DNA of 64,000 nucleotides from assembly GCA_963818855.1 (NCBI GenBank), contig CAWFUH010000016.1, positions 336,719 to 400,718 on the forward strand, given 5' to 3'. The notes beneath the pieces are model-generated. The model did no database searches. It was not told where the DNA came from and was given only the letters and a program-made list of their open reading frames with translations. Origin of the DNA: Bog-159 sp963818855 (GTDB lineage: Bacteria; Acidobacteriota; Terriglobia; Bryobacterales; Bryobacteraceae). The position numbers were made by a program, and so were the translations under genes. Of the stretch, positions 35,582 to 44,445 are shown in pieces (the stretch's first letter is position 1; every line of letters starts with the position of its first letter).

Positions 35582-37303
35582 TCAGGCCGCCAGGTTCCGC
35601 TTCTTCACCTGCTCGGCAATATATTCCGATGTACGCCAGCCTAACGCGGTAATTGTGAGAGTAGGATTCTTATCCGCATTGCTTACAAATGGCGCCGCAT
35701 CGGTAACAAATAAGTTCTTGCAGTCCCACGCCTGGCAATATTGATTCAGTACGGAGGTCTTAGGGTCGGCTCCCATGCGCGCCGCGCCGACCTCGTGGAT
35801 GATCTCGCCGCCGCGCGAAATGCCCCAGTTATTTTCGGCCGTCGCGTCGGTAAAATATTTGCCGCCCATGGCCGTTATGATCTCTTTGAAAGTATCCTGC
35901 ATGTGTTTCGCCTGCAGGATTTCATCCTGGCTCCATTTAAAGTGGAAGCGCAGCACGGGGATGCCCCACTGATCCACTCGATCCGGGTCGAGGTCGCAAT
36001 AAGACTCCGCGTTGGGAATCATCTCGCCACGCCCGGTGAAGCCCACCTGCGCGCCATACGTCTTCCGCACCTTGCGCTTCAGTTCGATACCGTAGCCTCC
36101 GCCGAGAATACGTTCCGAACCGCTGAAATCGTTAACGTCCGGCAGGCCGCGGCCGCCGCCAAACTCGATGTGATACCCGCGCGCAAAAGGCATCTTTCCG
36201 GCCTTCTGCTGCTGGTACAGCCACCAGGGCATATACATATGCATGCCGCCGACGCCGTCTTCGTTTGCCGGGGGAAGATCTTCCAGGATGGGCAGGTAGC
36301 CACCAACGTCCGATCCCACGGTATCCATCAGATACCGTCCCACCAGCCCGCTGGAATTCGCCACGCCATTCGGGAACCGGCTACTTCTGGAGTTCAGCAG
36401 GATACGCGCCGTCTCGCAGCAACTGGCAGCCAGCACCACGATCTTCGCACTGACTGTGACTTCGCCGCGCGTTTTTTTGTCGATATAAGAAACGCCGCGC
36501 GCCAATCCATCCGGACCAACCACCACCTCGCGCGCCATGGCGCCCGTACGCACGTCCAGATTGCCCGTCTTGATGGCGGGAAAAATGTGCACGCCCGGAG
36601 AATTGAAATTGGCGTTGATGCCGCAGGCCCGGCCGCATTGCCCGCAGTAGTGGCAGGCCGGCCGCCCATGAACGGAACGCGTGAGAATAGCCAGGCGCGA
36701 CGGGATACAGGGAACGTGGATCTTGTCGCAAGCGAGTTTCGCCAGTCGCTCGAATGCGCGCGGCGCGGGCGCCGGCAGAAACCTGCCGTCAGGCGTATTC
36801 TCAAGGCCCTCCTGGCTGCCGAATACGCCGATCAGTTCCTCGGCTTTGTCGTAATACGGCGCCAGATCTTCGTAGGTGATGGGCCAGTCGAAGCCGCGGC
36901 CGTCCCGGCTGTACGGCTTGAAATCGTATGGACCCATGCGCAGCGAGATGCGGCCGTAGTGGTTGGTGCGGCCGCCCAGCATGCGCGCCCGCCACCATCT
37001 CCATTCCGAGCCGGGTGCGTTGCTATAGGGTTCACCTGGCACCTGCCAGCCGCCCAGCAGTGTGGCATCAAAATATCCGAACGGTTTTTCCTTGGTCCCT
37101 GCCGCGCGATGCGGCGCGTTGTAGGGCCACTTAAACATATCGGACTGCTTCGTGCCGTCGTACCATGCGCCGGCTTCGAGCATGCAGACCTTGGCCCCGG
37201 CCTGCGACAGGACGTGTGCAGCTACGCCGCCTCCGGCCCCCGAGCCCACCACAACCACGTCGTATGTTTTGGGCGTCGCCCTCGCTTGTGCCATTCCAAC
37301 CAT
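35582..37303 (-). CDS. GMC-family FAD oxidoreductase (large subunit)
   Basis: 573 residues. The FAD-binding motif VVVVGSGAGGGVAAHVL is at the N-terminus, with the GMC region GGRTNHYGRISLRM after it. H503 in HEVGAARMG and N546 in NPTLTITAL are the catalytic pair. A Cys-rich segment CHYCGQCGRACG lies near residue 215. It oxidises a sugar or alcohol, with electrons passing on through the partner subunit or a cytochrome not found here. It has no signal peptide of its own, which fits co-export with the Tat-tagged small subunit encoded downstream. ATG at 37303 or 37294 may start it. Confidence 0.88.
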   Translation of the reverse strand: MVGMAQARATPKTYDVVVVGSGAGGGVAAHVLSQAGAKVCMLEAGAWYDGTKQSDMFKWPYNAPHRAAGTKEKPFGYFDATLLGGWQVPGEPYSNAPGSEWRWWRARMLGGRTNHYGRISLRMGPYDFKPYSRDGRGFDWPITYEDLAPYYDKAEELIGVFGSQEGLENTPDGRFLPAPAPRAFERLAKLACDKIHVPCIPSRLAILTRSVHGRPACHYCGQCGRACGINANFNSPGVHIFPAIKTGNLDVRTGAMAREVVVGPDGLARGVSYIDKKTRGEVTVSAKIVVLAASCCETARILLNSRSSRFPNGVANSSGLVGRYLMDTVGSDVGGYLPILEDLPPANEDGVGGMHMYMPWWLYQQQKAGKMPFARGYHIEFGGGRGLPDVNDFSGSERILGGGYGIELKRKVRKTYGAQVGFTGRGEMIPNAESYCDLDPDRVDQWGIPVLRFHFKWSQDEILQAKHMQDTFKEIITAMGGKYFTDATAENNWGISRGGEIIHEVGAARMGADPKTSVLNQYCQAWDCKNLFVTDAAPFVSNADKNPTLTITALGWRTSEYIAEQVKKRNLAA

Positions 37304-37346
37304 TTTACGCTGGTGGCCTGTTGGGTGGGGCGAACGTCACGTATTA

Positions 37347-40124
37347 CTAAAAGTGAAGCCCTACCGTGGCGGTTATGGCACGCGGCGTCACGTAATGTGT
37401 ACCACTGAAGGTTGAAAGAAAATTATAGAGCGCGTATTGGTTGGTCACATTCACGGCCTCCAATTTCAAGCTCCACTTATATTTGTCGCCGCGAAACACG
37501 TTGTCTATTCCGAGGGCCATATCGAAGAGGCTGCGCGGCTGGATGCGCGGCGGGTTGTGGTCGTCATTCTCCGTACCGGCCGACGGTATCTTGACTAGAT
37601 TCGAGCCGTACTGCGATGCCGGGCACAAATCGTTGGGGCTGATCGGTGAAGTGGGCGTGGCGTGCACGCTGCCGCAATAAAGCCCGGCTTGGAATTGTTG
37701 ATCGGCCGTCAGCCCGGAAACGTCCACCATGGAATCCGTGCCGGCCGGACCGTTCGCGCAGTCTTGTCCTCCGGCGCACGGCACCGGACCCGCTACCAGC
37801 CCGCTATCGTACCGCCAATTGAACCCGAACCAAGGCCCGTTCTTCCTGGGCTGATATTGCAGGTGCGTGGTCTGATTGAAAATCTCGTCGTGGTCGATGC
37901 GGAACACCTCGCACCCGGTCGTTGCCGAGCAGAAAGGCGTGGCGCCAATGCCGCTGACTTGCGGCTCGAAGAAGCGCGCCGCCACGTGCGACATCACGAT
38001 GAAAGCCGACAAACCATGCCACGCCGGCATGCTGCCCCGCACGGCGAATCCGGGAATTTTCGAACGGTCCCACTCGATCGGAAACGTGATCGGCGAGTTC
38101 CCCAGCACGCTGAAATCGTAAGCTTCGTGCGTGTACTTCCAGATGTACTCGCCGTCCAGTACGAAGTGCCGTCCGAACGCTTGTTCCAGACCGGCATGGA
38201 ACTCATTGCGCCACCCGGGACTGACTGGCGTCGTGGATACGCAAGGGCTGACGGTCGAGGACACGATAGCCGCGATTACCGGATTGCTGCAGCCTTCGCT
38301 CGAAAGCACCAGGTTTTCGTTGAAGGGCGTTTCGAGTGTCCGTGCGTAGGAAACCCGCAGCACCGTTCCAGTTGCTTTGATGTTATACGCAATACCCAAG
38401 CGCGGTTCTATCTGGTTGGCCGTGACAATTCCATCGTAATAATCGAAGCGCAGACCCAGATTGAAAGTCCAGTTCTTCTTCGTCATGGTGTCTTCCACGT
38501 ATGCGGATGGCTCCCGGATGTCGGCATGGCCGTACCAATGATACAAGCCGCTGGTGGAGTTGGGACAATTGTCCGAAGCCGGCAATGCCGCCGTGCGGGT
38601 TAAATCGTAACAGGCCAGCAGTGGATTGAAGCTCGGATTGGGCGTCAGGGGCCCGGAGCATAACACGGGATTGGTTAATCCGGCGCCGGTATAGGGGCTG
38701 CCGTCCGCATTCAGGCATACGGCATTCGATGTCGGATCCACGACGCCGAATGCGTCTCTTTCGGTCAGGAACGTATCTGCAAAGTTGATGCCGGCTTTCA
38801 GGTTGTGGATGCCGCTGGCGTAAGATACGCTGGCACGCAGACCCATGCTGGTCAGCGTGCGGCTTTGCCCAATCGTCTGTAACTGCAGATCGGGTTGCAG
38901 GTCGGCGAAGGGATTGTCGCTGGGATAGTAATTGTATTGATCCTGGCGCACCCAGGCGCCGAATGTCACCACCGTGTGCGCGTTCGCCAGCCTTGTAAAT
39001 GTGGGCGCCACGTTGAACGTCCGGATTTGTGAGCGCTGGTCCGTCGGACCTACAGGCAGGCCGTTCGGCCCCAACCCGTTGTTATGCACCACCAGGCCCG
39101 ACCAGGCGGTGGCGTCCTGGGCGTCGTAGGAATTGGGCGTCTGGAACCAGGAGCGCGTAAAGCTCAAATTCACACTGAGAGTATCCGAGGCGGAAGGCTT
39201 GAAATCCACCCGGTCAAATACGTTCTCTTCGTTGCCGTGATCGTGAAAAACCTGAAATTCGGGCCCGTCGAGGAACCGGCCCGTATTCATCCCGCTGGCC
39301 GAAATAAAGTTGCCCCAATTCTGGCCTCCGTAGCCCAGGTTGAATGCGCCGTTGCTCGTGCCAAAGGTGCCGTAAGAGGCCGTGATATCGCCGTGCGGCT
39401 GCGTCTGTCCGAGTCCCGACCGCGTGGTCACATTAATCACCACGCTGGTTTTGTCGCCATATTCCGCGGGAGGCGCACCCTCGATCACCTCCATGGATTG
39501 AACGGAATCGACCGGAATCTGATTCGAGAATACCTTGCTTTGCTGATCTGTGATCGGTTGGCCGTCCAGCGAGAACGAGTTAGAAGCGTGATCGCCGAGT
39601 CCGTGGAACAGTCCGTTGGAATCGGCGGCGACTCCCGGGGTAGCCAGGGTGACCAGGGAACTGAGGGACGACGACGAACTTTCGAGTGGAAGCTTATCGA
39701 ACAGGTCGCGATCGACATCCGTATGGGTAGTGGACGTGTTCTCGATCAAATCCGCGCCGGCTTCGACGGTGACTGTCTGCGTCTCCGCGCTCACTGCCAG
39801 ACTGATTTTCAGCTCGAATGGCACAGGCGATCTCACATTTATATCCTGCGCTGCGGACTGAAAACCGGCCGCCGTAGTGGCCAGGTGATAGTTGTTATAG
39901 GGAACGTTGGGGAATTCGAAGTTACCCTGACCATCGCTGCTGGCGGTGCGTGTGTAGTGCGATACAGGATTCTGGATGGCGACCACCGCGCCTGCGATGA
40001 CCGCTCCGGAAGGATCGAGGACTGTTCCGCGAACCGTCCCGCTGTTGGCTTGGGCGAAAACGGACAAACCGCAAGCGAGCCACACCGCCACGTGGACAAG
40101 GGTCGCCTTTGGGATCCTCTTCAT
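37347..40124 (-). CDS. TonB-dependent receptor with carboxypeptidase-regulatory-like domain
   Basis: 925 residues. The signal peptide ends near VFAQA (residue 26). Residues about 27-110 form the beta-sandwich domain GTVRGTVLDPSGAVIAGA typical of acidobacterial and Bacteroidetes receptors. The plug domain covers about 115-245, with SFSLDGQPITDQQ and SVQSMEVIEGAPPAEYGDKTSVVINVTTRSG. The rest is an outer-membrane beta barrel ending in GLHF with a terminal Phe. No clear TonB box is visible. It probably imports an oligosaccharide or similar ligand, possibly linked to the neighbouring GMC dehydrogenase, although the two genes are only adjacent. Confidence 0.88.
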   Translation of the reverse strand: MKRIPKATLVHVAVWLACGLSVFAQANSGTVRGTVLDPSGAVIAGAVVAIQNPVSHYTRTASSDGQGNFEFPNVPYNNYHLATTAAGFQSAAQDINVRSPVPFELKISLAVSAETQTVTVEAGADLIENTSTTHTDVDRDLFDKLPLESSSSSLSSLVTLATPGVAADSNGLFHGLGDHASNSFSLDGQPITDQQSKVFSNQIPVDSVQSMEVIEGAPPAEYGDKTSVVINVTTRSGLGQTQPHGDITASYGTFGTSNGAFNLGYGGQNWGNFISASGMNTGRFLDGPEFQVFHDHGNEENVFDRVDFKPSASDTLSVNLSFTRSWFQTPNSYDAQDATAWSGLVVHNNGLGPNGLPVGPTDQRSQIRTFNVAPTFTRLANAHTVVTFGAWVRQDQYNYYPSDNPFADLQPDLQLQTIGQSRTLTSMGLRASVSYASGIHNLKAGINFADTFLTERDAFGVVDPTSNAVCLNADGSPYTGAGLTNPVLCSGPLTPNPSFNPLLACYDLTRTAALPASDNCPNSTSGLYHWYGHADIREPSAYVEDTMTKKNWTFNLGLRFDYYDGIVTANQIEPRLGIAYNIKATGTVLRVSYARTLETPFNENLVLSSEGCSNPVIAAIVSSTVSPCVSTTPVSPGWRNEFHAGLEQAFGRHFVLDGEYIWKYTHEAYDFSVLGNSPITFPIEWDRSKIPGFAVRGSMPAWHGLSAFIVMSHVAARFFEPQVSGIGATPFCSATTGCEVFRIDHDEIFNQTTHLQYQPRKNGPWFGFNWRYDSGLVAGPVPCAGGQDCANGPAGTDSMVDVSGLTADQQFQAGLYCGSVHATPTSPISPNDLCPASQYGSNLVKIPSAGTENDDHNPPRIQPRSLFDMALGIDNVFRGDKYKWSLKLEAVNVTNQYALYNFLSTFSGTHYVTPRAITATVGLHF

Positions 40125-40300
40125 ATTAATTTAATTGTGATATCGGCCAACCAACCGCCCCTAGAAGAATCTGACCAGCGGCCGCGTCATAGGCATGAGT
40201 GAACTGGTTTAGGCGGTAGGCGGCCAGCGTGCGCCCGGTAGCCTGCAGCCTTGCATTCCGTCCCCCGACCGTTTAGCATCACGTAAGTGGAGGGGCTTTT

Positions 40301-41866
40301 ATGCCATCTGGAAAAATGAGCCGCCGCGGGCTGTTCCGGTCGGGAGCCGCTTTGGCGGCCGCGGGAGTGTCCACGTCTATTCCCGAATCCGTTTTGGCGG
40401 CGCCTGCCCTGGAATTGGGCGGCAATCTATATGAGTCAATCGGCGTCACGCCGCTGGTGAACTGTCGCGGCACGTTTACGATCATCACCGGATCGCAGTC
40501 CCTGCCCGAGGTGAAGCGCGCCATGGAGCAGGCATCCCACGCCTACGTCAACATGGACGAGTTGATGGATGCGGTCGGGCAGCGTCTGGGGGAACTGACC
40601 AAAGCCGAATGGGGAATTGTCACCGCGGGATGCGCCGCGGCCTTGACGCACGCCACTTCCGCCTGCATCGCGGGCGGCGACCCGGAAAAGATGCAGCGCC
40701 TTCCCAACCTGGCGGGGCTGAAGAGCGAAGTGGTGGTGCCGCGCTATTCGCGCAACGAATACGACCACGCTGTGCGTATGCTCGGCGTGAAGATGGTGGA
40801 GGTGCAAACGGCCGCGGAGTTCGCGGCTGCCCTTTCCCCGCGCACGGCTATGGTGATGATTCTCTCCTGTCCGGCGGCGGAGAAGGGCGAGTTGTCGATC
40901 GAAAATGCCTGCCGGATGGCGCGCGCGCAAAACGTCCCGGTAATTGTGGATGCGGCCGCCGAGACTTTAACGATTCCCAACATTCACCTGGCGCATGGCG
41001 CGAACATGGTGGCTTACAGCGGCGGCAAGTGCCTGCGCGGCCCCCAGGCGGCCGGGTTGCTGCTGGGGCAGAAGGACCTGGTGCGTGCGGCGTGGATCAA
41101 CAGCGCGCCGCACCACGCCTTCGGCCGCTCACTCAAAGCGGGCAAGGAAGAGATCATGGGCATGCTGGCGGCCGTCGAGATGTGGGTGAAGCGCGATCAC
41201 GATGCCGAATGGAAACAGTGGCAAGCATGGCTGGATAATATTGCGGAGCAGGCCACCCAAGTGACGGGCGTCACCACTGAGATTCTGCAACCTGAAGACC
41301 TTTCGAACCATGCACCGCGTTTGCGGCTGCATTGGGATGCGGCGCGCATCGGCATCACCGGTACGGAGGTGGAGGAGATTCTATTACACGGACAGCCGCG
41401 CATCGCGGTGGGTGGATCGAGCGGCACGCGGCGGGATGGCCGGCCGAGTTCGCTCACGATCATGCCTTACATGATGATGCCGGGTGACGACCGGATCGCG
41501 GCGGCGGCCATTCGCAAGCTGCTGGCGAACCCTCCGCACATCGCCGTGCCGGAACCGGAAGCGCCGGCTGTCGAAGTCTCCGGTGAGTGGGTCGCGGATC
41601 TGACCTTCGTCTCGGGATCATCCCAGCACCACTTCACCATCGAACAGCAGGAGGGCCGGCTCAGCGGCGTGCACCGCGGCGATATTTTGTCCGGCAAGTT
41701 AACGGGCGCCGTGGAAGGCCGCCGCGTTACCATGCGCAGTTCGCAGCGCATTGAAGGCGCCACCCTGCATTATGAGTTCGCGGGCGATGTGGCCGGCAGC
41801 CGCATGGAAGGCGTGGTGAAGCTGGGCGAGTACGGGCAAGCCCGATGGGCCGCGCAGAAGGCTTGA
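40301..41866 (+). CDS. SelA/aminotransferase-V-like PLP protein with Tat signal
   Basis: 521 residues. SRRGLFRSGAALAAAGVS near the N-terminus is a Tat-type signal. Residues about 45-425 follow the PLP fold of SelA-like and D-glucosaminate-6-phosphate ammonia-lyase-like proteins: VTAGCAAALTHA, D217 in PVIVDAAAE (contacts the PLP ring nitrogen) and K243 in YSGGKCLRG (Schiff base). Residues about 428-521 form an extra beta-rich domain (VSGEWVADLTF to the end). GTGGAGGGG lies 5 bases before the ATG. Tat export suits an enzyme that binds PLP before export. No selenocysteine genes are nearby, so a SelA role is unlikely. Substrate unknown. Confidence 0.8.
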   Translation: MPSGKMSRRGLFRSGAALAAAGVSTSIPESVLAAPALELGGNLYESIGVTPLVNCRGTFTIITGSQSLPEVKRAMEQASHAYVNMDELMDAVGQRLGELTKAEWGIVTAGCAAALTHATSACIAGGDPEKMQRLPNLAGLKSEVVVPRYSRNEYDHAVRMLGVKMVEVQTAAEFAAALSPRTAMVMILSCPAAEKGELSIENACRMARAQNVPVIVDAAAETLTIPNIHLAHGANMVAYSGGKCLRGPQAAGLLLGQKDLVRAAWINSAPHHAFGRSLKAGKEEIMGMLAAVEMWVKRDHDAEWKQWQAWLDNIAEQATQVTGVTTEILQPEDLSNHAPRLRLHWDAARIGITGTEVEEILLHGQPRIAVGGSSGTRRDGRPSSLTIMPYMMMPGDDRIAAAAIRKLLANPPHIAVPEPEAPAVEVSGEWVADLTFVSGSSQHHFTIEQQEGRLSGVHRGDILSGKLTGAVEGRRVTMRSSQRIEGATLHYEFAGDVAGSRMEGVVKLGEYGQARWAAQKA

Positions 41867-41935
41867 GGCCGCGTGATCCGATTGCCCGCCTGGCGCTGCT
41901 CGGCAAGACGGAAGCGGAAATGGAAACGCGGAATC

Positions 41936-42307
41936 ATGCAGAAAGTAAATCTGGCTGAGAAGCTGTCACTGTTCGCGGAACATTGGACGCCTAAAATCGC
42001 CGGCGAATTGAATGGCCAGCAGGTCAAGCTGGTCAAATTCCAGGGCGAGTTCGTCTGGCATCACCATGATGCCGAGGACGAGTTGTTTCTGGTGCTGCGC
42101 GGTAGTTTTCGCATGGATTATCGCGAAAATGGGGAGGAACACGCCATCGATCTCCACGAAGGCGAGTTCCTGATCGTGCCGCACGGGTTGGAACACCGGC
42201 CGGTGGCCGGTGAGGAAGTGCACGTGATGTTGTTCGAGCCGGCCGGTACGCTGAACACCGGCAACGTGCACGACGCGCGGACCGTTACGAACCCGCCGCG
42301 CGTTTGA
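41936..42307 (+). CDS. Cupin-domain protein
   Basis: 123 residues from the ATG at 41936; an upstream start at 41873 would add a basic stretch unlike cupins. Metal ligands are visible in FVWHHHDAEDELFLVLRG (motif 1, with His/His/Glu) and PHGLEHRPVA (motif 2). It is a small single-domain cupin without signal peptide, of unknown substrate; many relatives bind a sugar or act as isomerases. Its 3' end overlaps the convergent Sua5-type gene by 23 bases. Confidence 0.8.
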   Translation: MQKVNLAEKLSLFAEHWTPKIAGELNGQQVKLVKFQGEFVWHHHDAEDELFLVLRGSFRMDYRENGEEHAIDLHEGEFLIVPHGLEHRPVAGEEVHVMLFEPAGTLNTGNVHDARTVTNPPRV

Positions 42308-43205
42308 GGCGGTCGCGCACACCGGCCCACACGGGCGTATCTGGCGGAGTTTCCACAGCGATCCAATCCAGGCCCAGCGTGTCCAGTTGGTGCAGGGCAG
42401 CATAGAGCGAAGCGGCGTAGGCAGTGGGATCCGCGGGCATCTCGCGGCCGAGGCGCAACCACTTTCCACGGCCGGCCGGTGGAGATTCGCCGGCGGAGAG
42501 GAGCGCCAGTGGCGTGCGTGGGCGGTAGTGTTGCGCGTGCATACCCGGCGATGCGTGCGCCCCGGACGTCTCGACCGCTTCCGCGATGCGCACAGGGCCG
42601 ATCAGCGCCTCAATTTCCGGCAGCGGAATCACGCCCGGCCTCAGCAGCAGCGGCTGCTTGCCTGCCAGCGACAAAACGGTCGATTCAATGCCGACGGTGG
42701 CGGGGCCGCCATCGAGCACCAGGTCGACCGCATCGCCCAGCGATCGGCGCACATGTTCGGCAGTGGTGGGCGAAAGCCTGGTGAACGGGTTGGCGCTGGG
42801 CGCGGCGATCGGCACACCCGCCATGCGGATCAGCGCCAGCGCCAGCGGATGGGCCGGCACACGCAGGCCCACGGTGGCCAGACCGGCGGTCACGATATCG
42901 GGAAGCGATGGCTGCTTCGGCAACACCAGCGTCAGCGGACCCGGCCAGTAGCGGCGCGCCAGCGTGTCAGCCGCGTCGGGCCACTCGAGCACGAGTGTAC
43001 GCGCCATATCGATCGAGTCCACGTGCACGATGAGCGGACTCTGGCGCGGCCGTCCCTTCACCGCGAAAATGCGCGCCACGGCCGTAGAGTCAAACGCATT
43101 GGCGCCCAGGCCGTAGACTGTCTCCGTAGGAAACGCGACCAGCCCTCCCGAACGAATCAACTCCGCGGCGCGCTCAATATCCGTGGCCGCCGCGTCGCTC
43201 TTCAC
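42285..43205 (-). CDS. Threonylcarbamoyl-AMP synthase (Sua5/YrdC type)
   Basis: 306 residues. It makes threonylcarbamoyl-AMP from threonine, bicarbonate and ATP, the first step of the t6A37 modification of tRNA. The N-terminal YrdC domain shows GGLVAFPTETVYGLGANA and KGRPRQSPLIVHV. The C-terminal part (about 210-306) is the extra Sua5 domain, making it Sua5-like and not a short TsaC. The GTG at 43205 overlaps the stop of prfB as GTGA, so the two translation-related genes are coupled. Confidence 0.88.
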   Translation of the reverse strand: MKSDAAATDIERAAELIRSGGLVAFPTETVYGLGANAFDSTAVARIFAVKGRPRQSPLIVHVDSIDMARTLVLEWPDAADTLARRYWPGPLTLVLPKQPSLPDIVTAGLATVGLRVPAHPLALALIRMAGVPIAAPSANPFTRLSPTTAEHVRRSLGDAVDLVLDGGPATVGIESTVLSLAGKQPLLLRPGVIPLPEIEALIGPVRIAEAVETSGAHASPGMHAQHYRPRTPLALLSAGESPPAGRGKWLRLGREMPADPTAYAASLYAALHQLDTLGLDWIAVETPPDTPVWAGVRDRLKRAAGS

Positions 43206-44339
43206 TCAGGCAACTCATCCTTGCCATCGCCCGCCGTCTTGCCCGTCTTGCGAAAGACCAGGTAGGCGTGGATCAGCGGTTCCAGATCGCCTTCCAGCAC
43301 ACGGTCTACATCGCCGATGGCCAGCTTGGTGCGGTGATCCTTGATCATGCGATACGGCGCCAGGACATAGCTGCGAATCTGGCTGCCGAAGTTAATATCC
43401 AGCTTGGAAGCCTCCGTTTTGGCCGCCTCGACGCGTTTCTTTTCCAACTCGAACTCGTAGAGCCGCGCGCGCAGTTGCTTCATGGCGCTGTCGCGGTTCT
43501 TGTGCTGCGAGCGCTCGTTCTGGCACTGCACCACAATATTCGTGGGGAGGTGCACGATGCGCACCGCGGAGTCGGTCATATTCACGTGCTGGCCGCCGGC
43601 GCCGCCGGAGCGGAATGTGTCGATGCGCAAGTCGTCCGGCTTGATGTCGATCTTGATCTCGTCGTCTACTTGGGGGTAAACGAACACAGATGCGAACGAC
43701 GTGTGCCGGCGGGCATTGGCGTCGAAGGGCGAAATGCGCACCAGCCGATGCACGCCGATCTCGGATTGCAGCATGCCGTACGCGTTGTCGCCGTTGACTT
43801 CGAAGGTCACCGACTTGATGCCCGCGCCTTCACCCTCCAACCGGTCGGTGATGACGGTAGAGAAGCCGTCGCGCTCGGCCCAACGCAGGTACATGCGCAG
43901 CAGCATCTCGGCCCAGTCCTGGCTTTCCGTACCGCCCGCGCCGGGGTGGATCGTTACAATGGCGCTGCGCTGGTCATTTTCGCCCGAAAGCAGCATGGCC
44001 GTTTCCACGCGCTCGACGAACTGCGCGTAGGTTTCCAGATCGCGCTCGATATCGCCGTTGACGTTTTCGCCTTCGCGGGCCAGTTCGAACAGGGTGTCCA
44101 GATCGGAAGTGAGCGTAGCGATGCGCTGTTCGTTGCCGAGGCCCTCTTCCACGCGCTTACGCTGCTGCATGATCTTCTGGCTCTTCTCGGGCTGGCTCCA
44201 GAAATCCGGCGCGGCGGTCTGTTCTTCTAATTTTTGCAGCCTGGACTTCAGCGCGGGCGCGTCAAAGATACCTCCGCACGGCCAAGGCCTGATCGCGGAG
44301 GGGCGTGTAGCGGTGTTCTAATTCGTCGAGCGGAACCAT
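43202..44339 (-). CDS. prfB: Peptide chain release factor 2, with programmed +1 frameshift
   Basis: RF2 ends translation at UGA and UAA. The gene is read as 25 codons from the ATG at 44339 to CTT, then an in-frame TGA at 44264-44262 is bypassed by +1 slippage and reading continues GAC (44263) to the stop at 43202. The full protein is 378 residues. The SPF stop-codon motif is at about 203-205 (RISPFD) and GGQ at 248-250 (GGAGGQHVN), close to the E. coli positions. A start at 44170 would lose 56 residues. Low RF2 promotes slippage, giving autoregulation. This is the conserved bacterial arrangement, not a defect. Confidence 0.93.
44261..44275 (-). promoter_or_regulatory. prfB programmed frameshift site
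   Basis: Read on the minus strand the site is GGAGGTATCTTTGAC. GGAGG is the internal Shine-Dalgarno-like stimulator placed 3 bases before CTT, TGA is the slow stop and C follows. It matches the E. coli layout (GGGGG-TAT-CTT-TGA-C) base for base except within the stimulator. Confidence 0.92.
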
Positions 44340-44445
44340 TTCAGTTCAATTCTACCAGACGCCGGCGGGGGGCAGCGTCTGGCAGAGGGGGCGCGGCAGG
44401 AGCCGACCGCAGGCCGCCCCGCGCTGATCAGGATCGCGCGACGCC

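Noticed and set aside
35741..37408. 555-codon open frame antisense to the GMC dehydrogenase gene
   Set aside because: The sense strand carries FAD and GMC motifs throughout; the antisense translation is rich in His/Arg/Ala without any recognisable motif.
40301..41866. Selenocysteine synthase (selA)
   Set aside because: A Tat leader, an extra C-terminal domain and the absence of selB/selC-like genes nearby argue against that role.
41867..41936. An N-terminal extension of the cupin from 41873
   Set aside because: The added residues are Arg/Lys-rich and do not resemble cupins; the ATG at 41936 gives a normal start.
44170..44339. prfB as a pseudogene because of the in-frame TGA
   Set aside because: The site matches the known programmed frameshift exactly and the downstream protein is complete.
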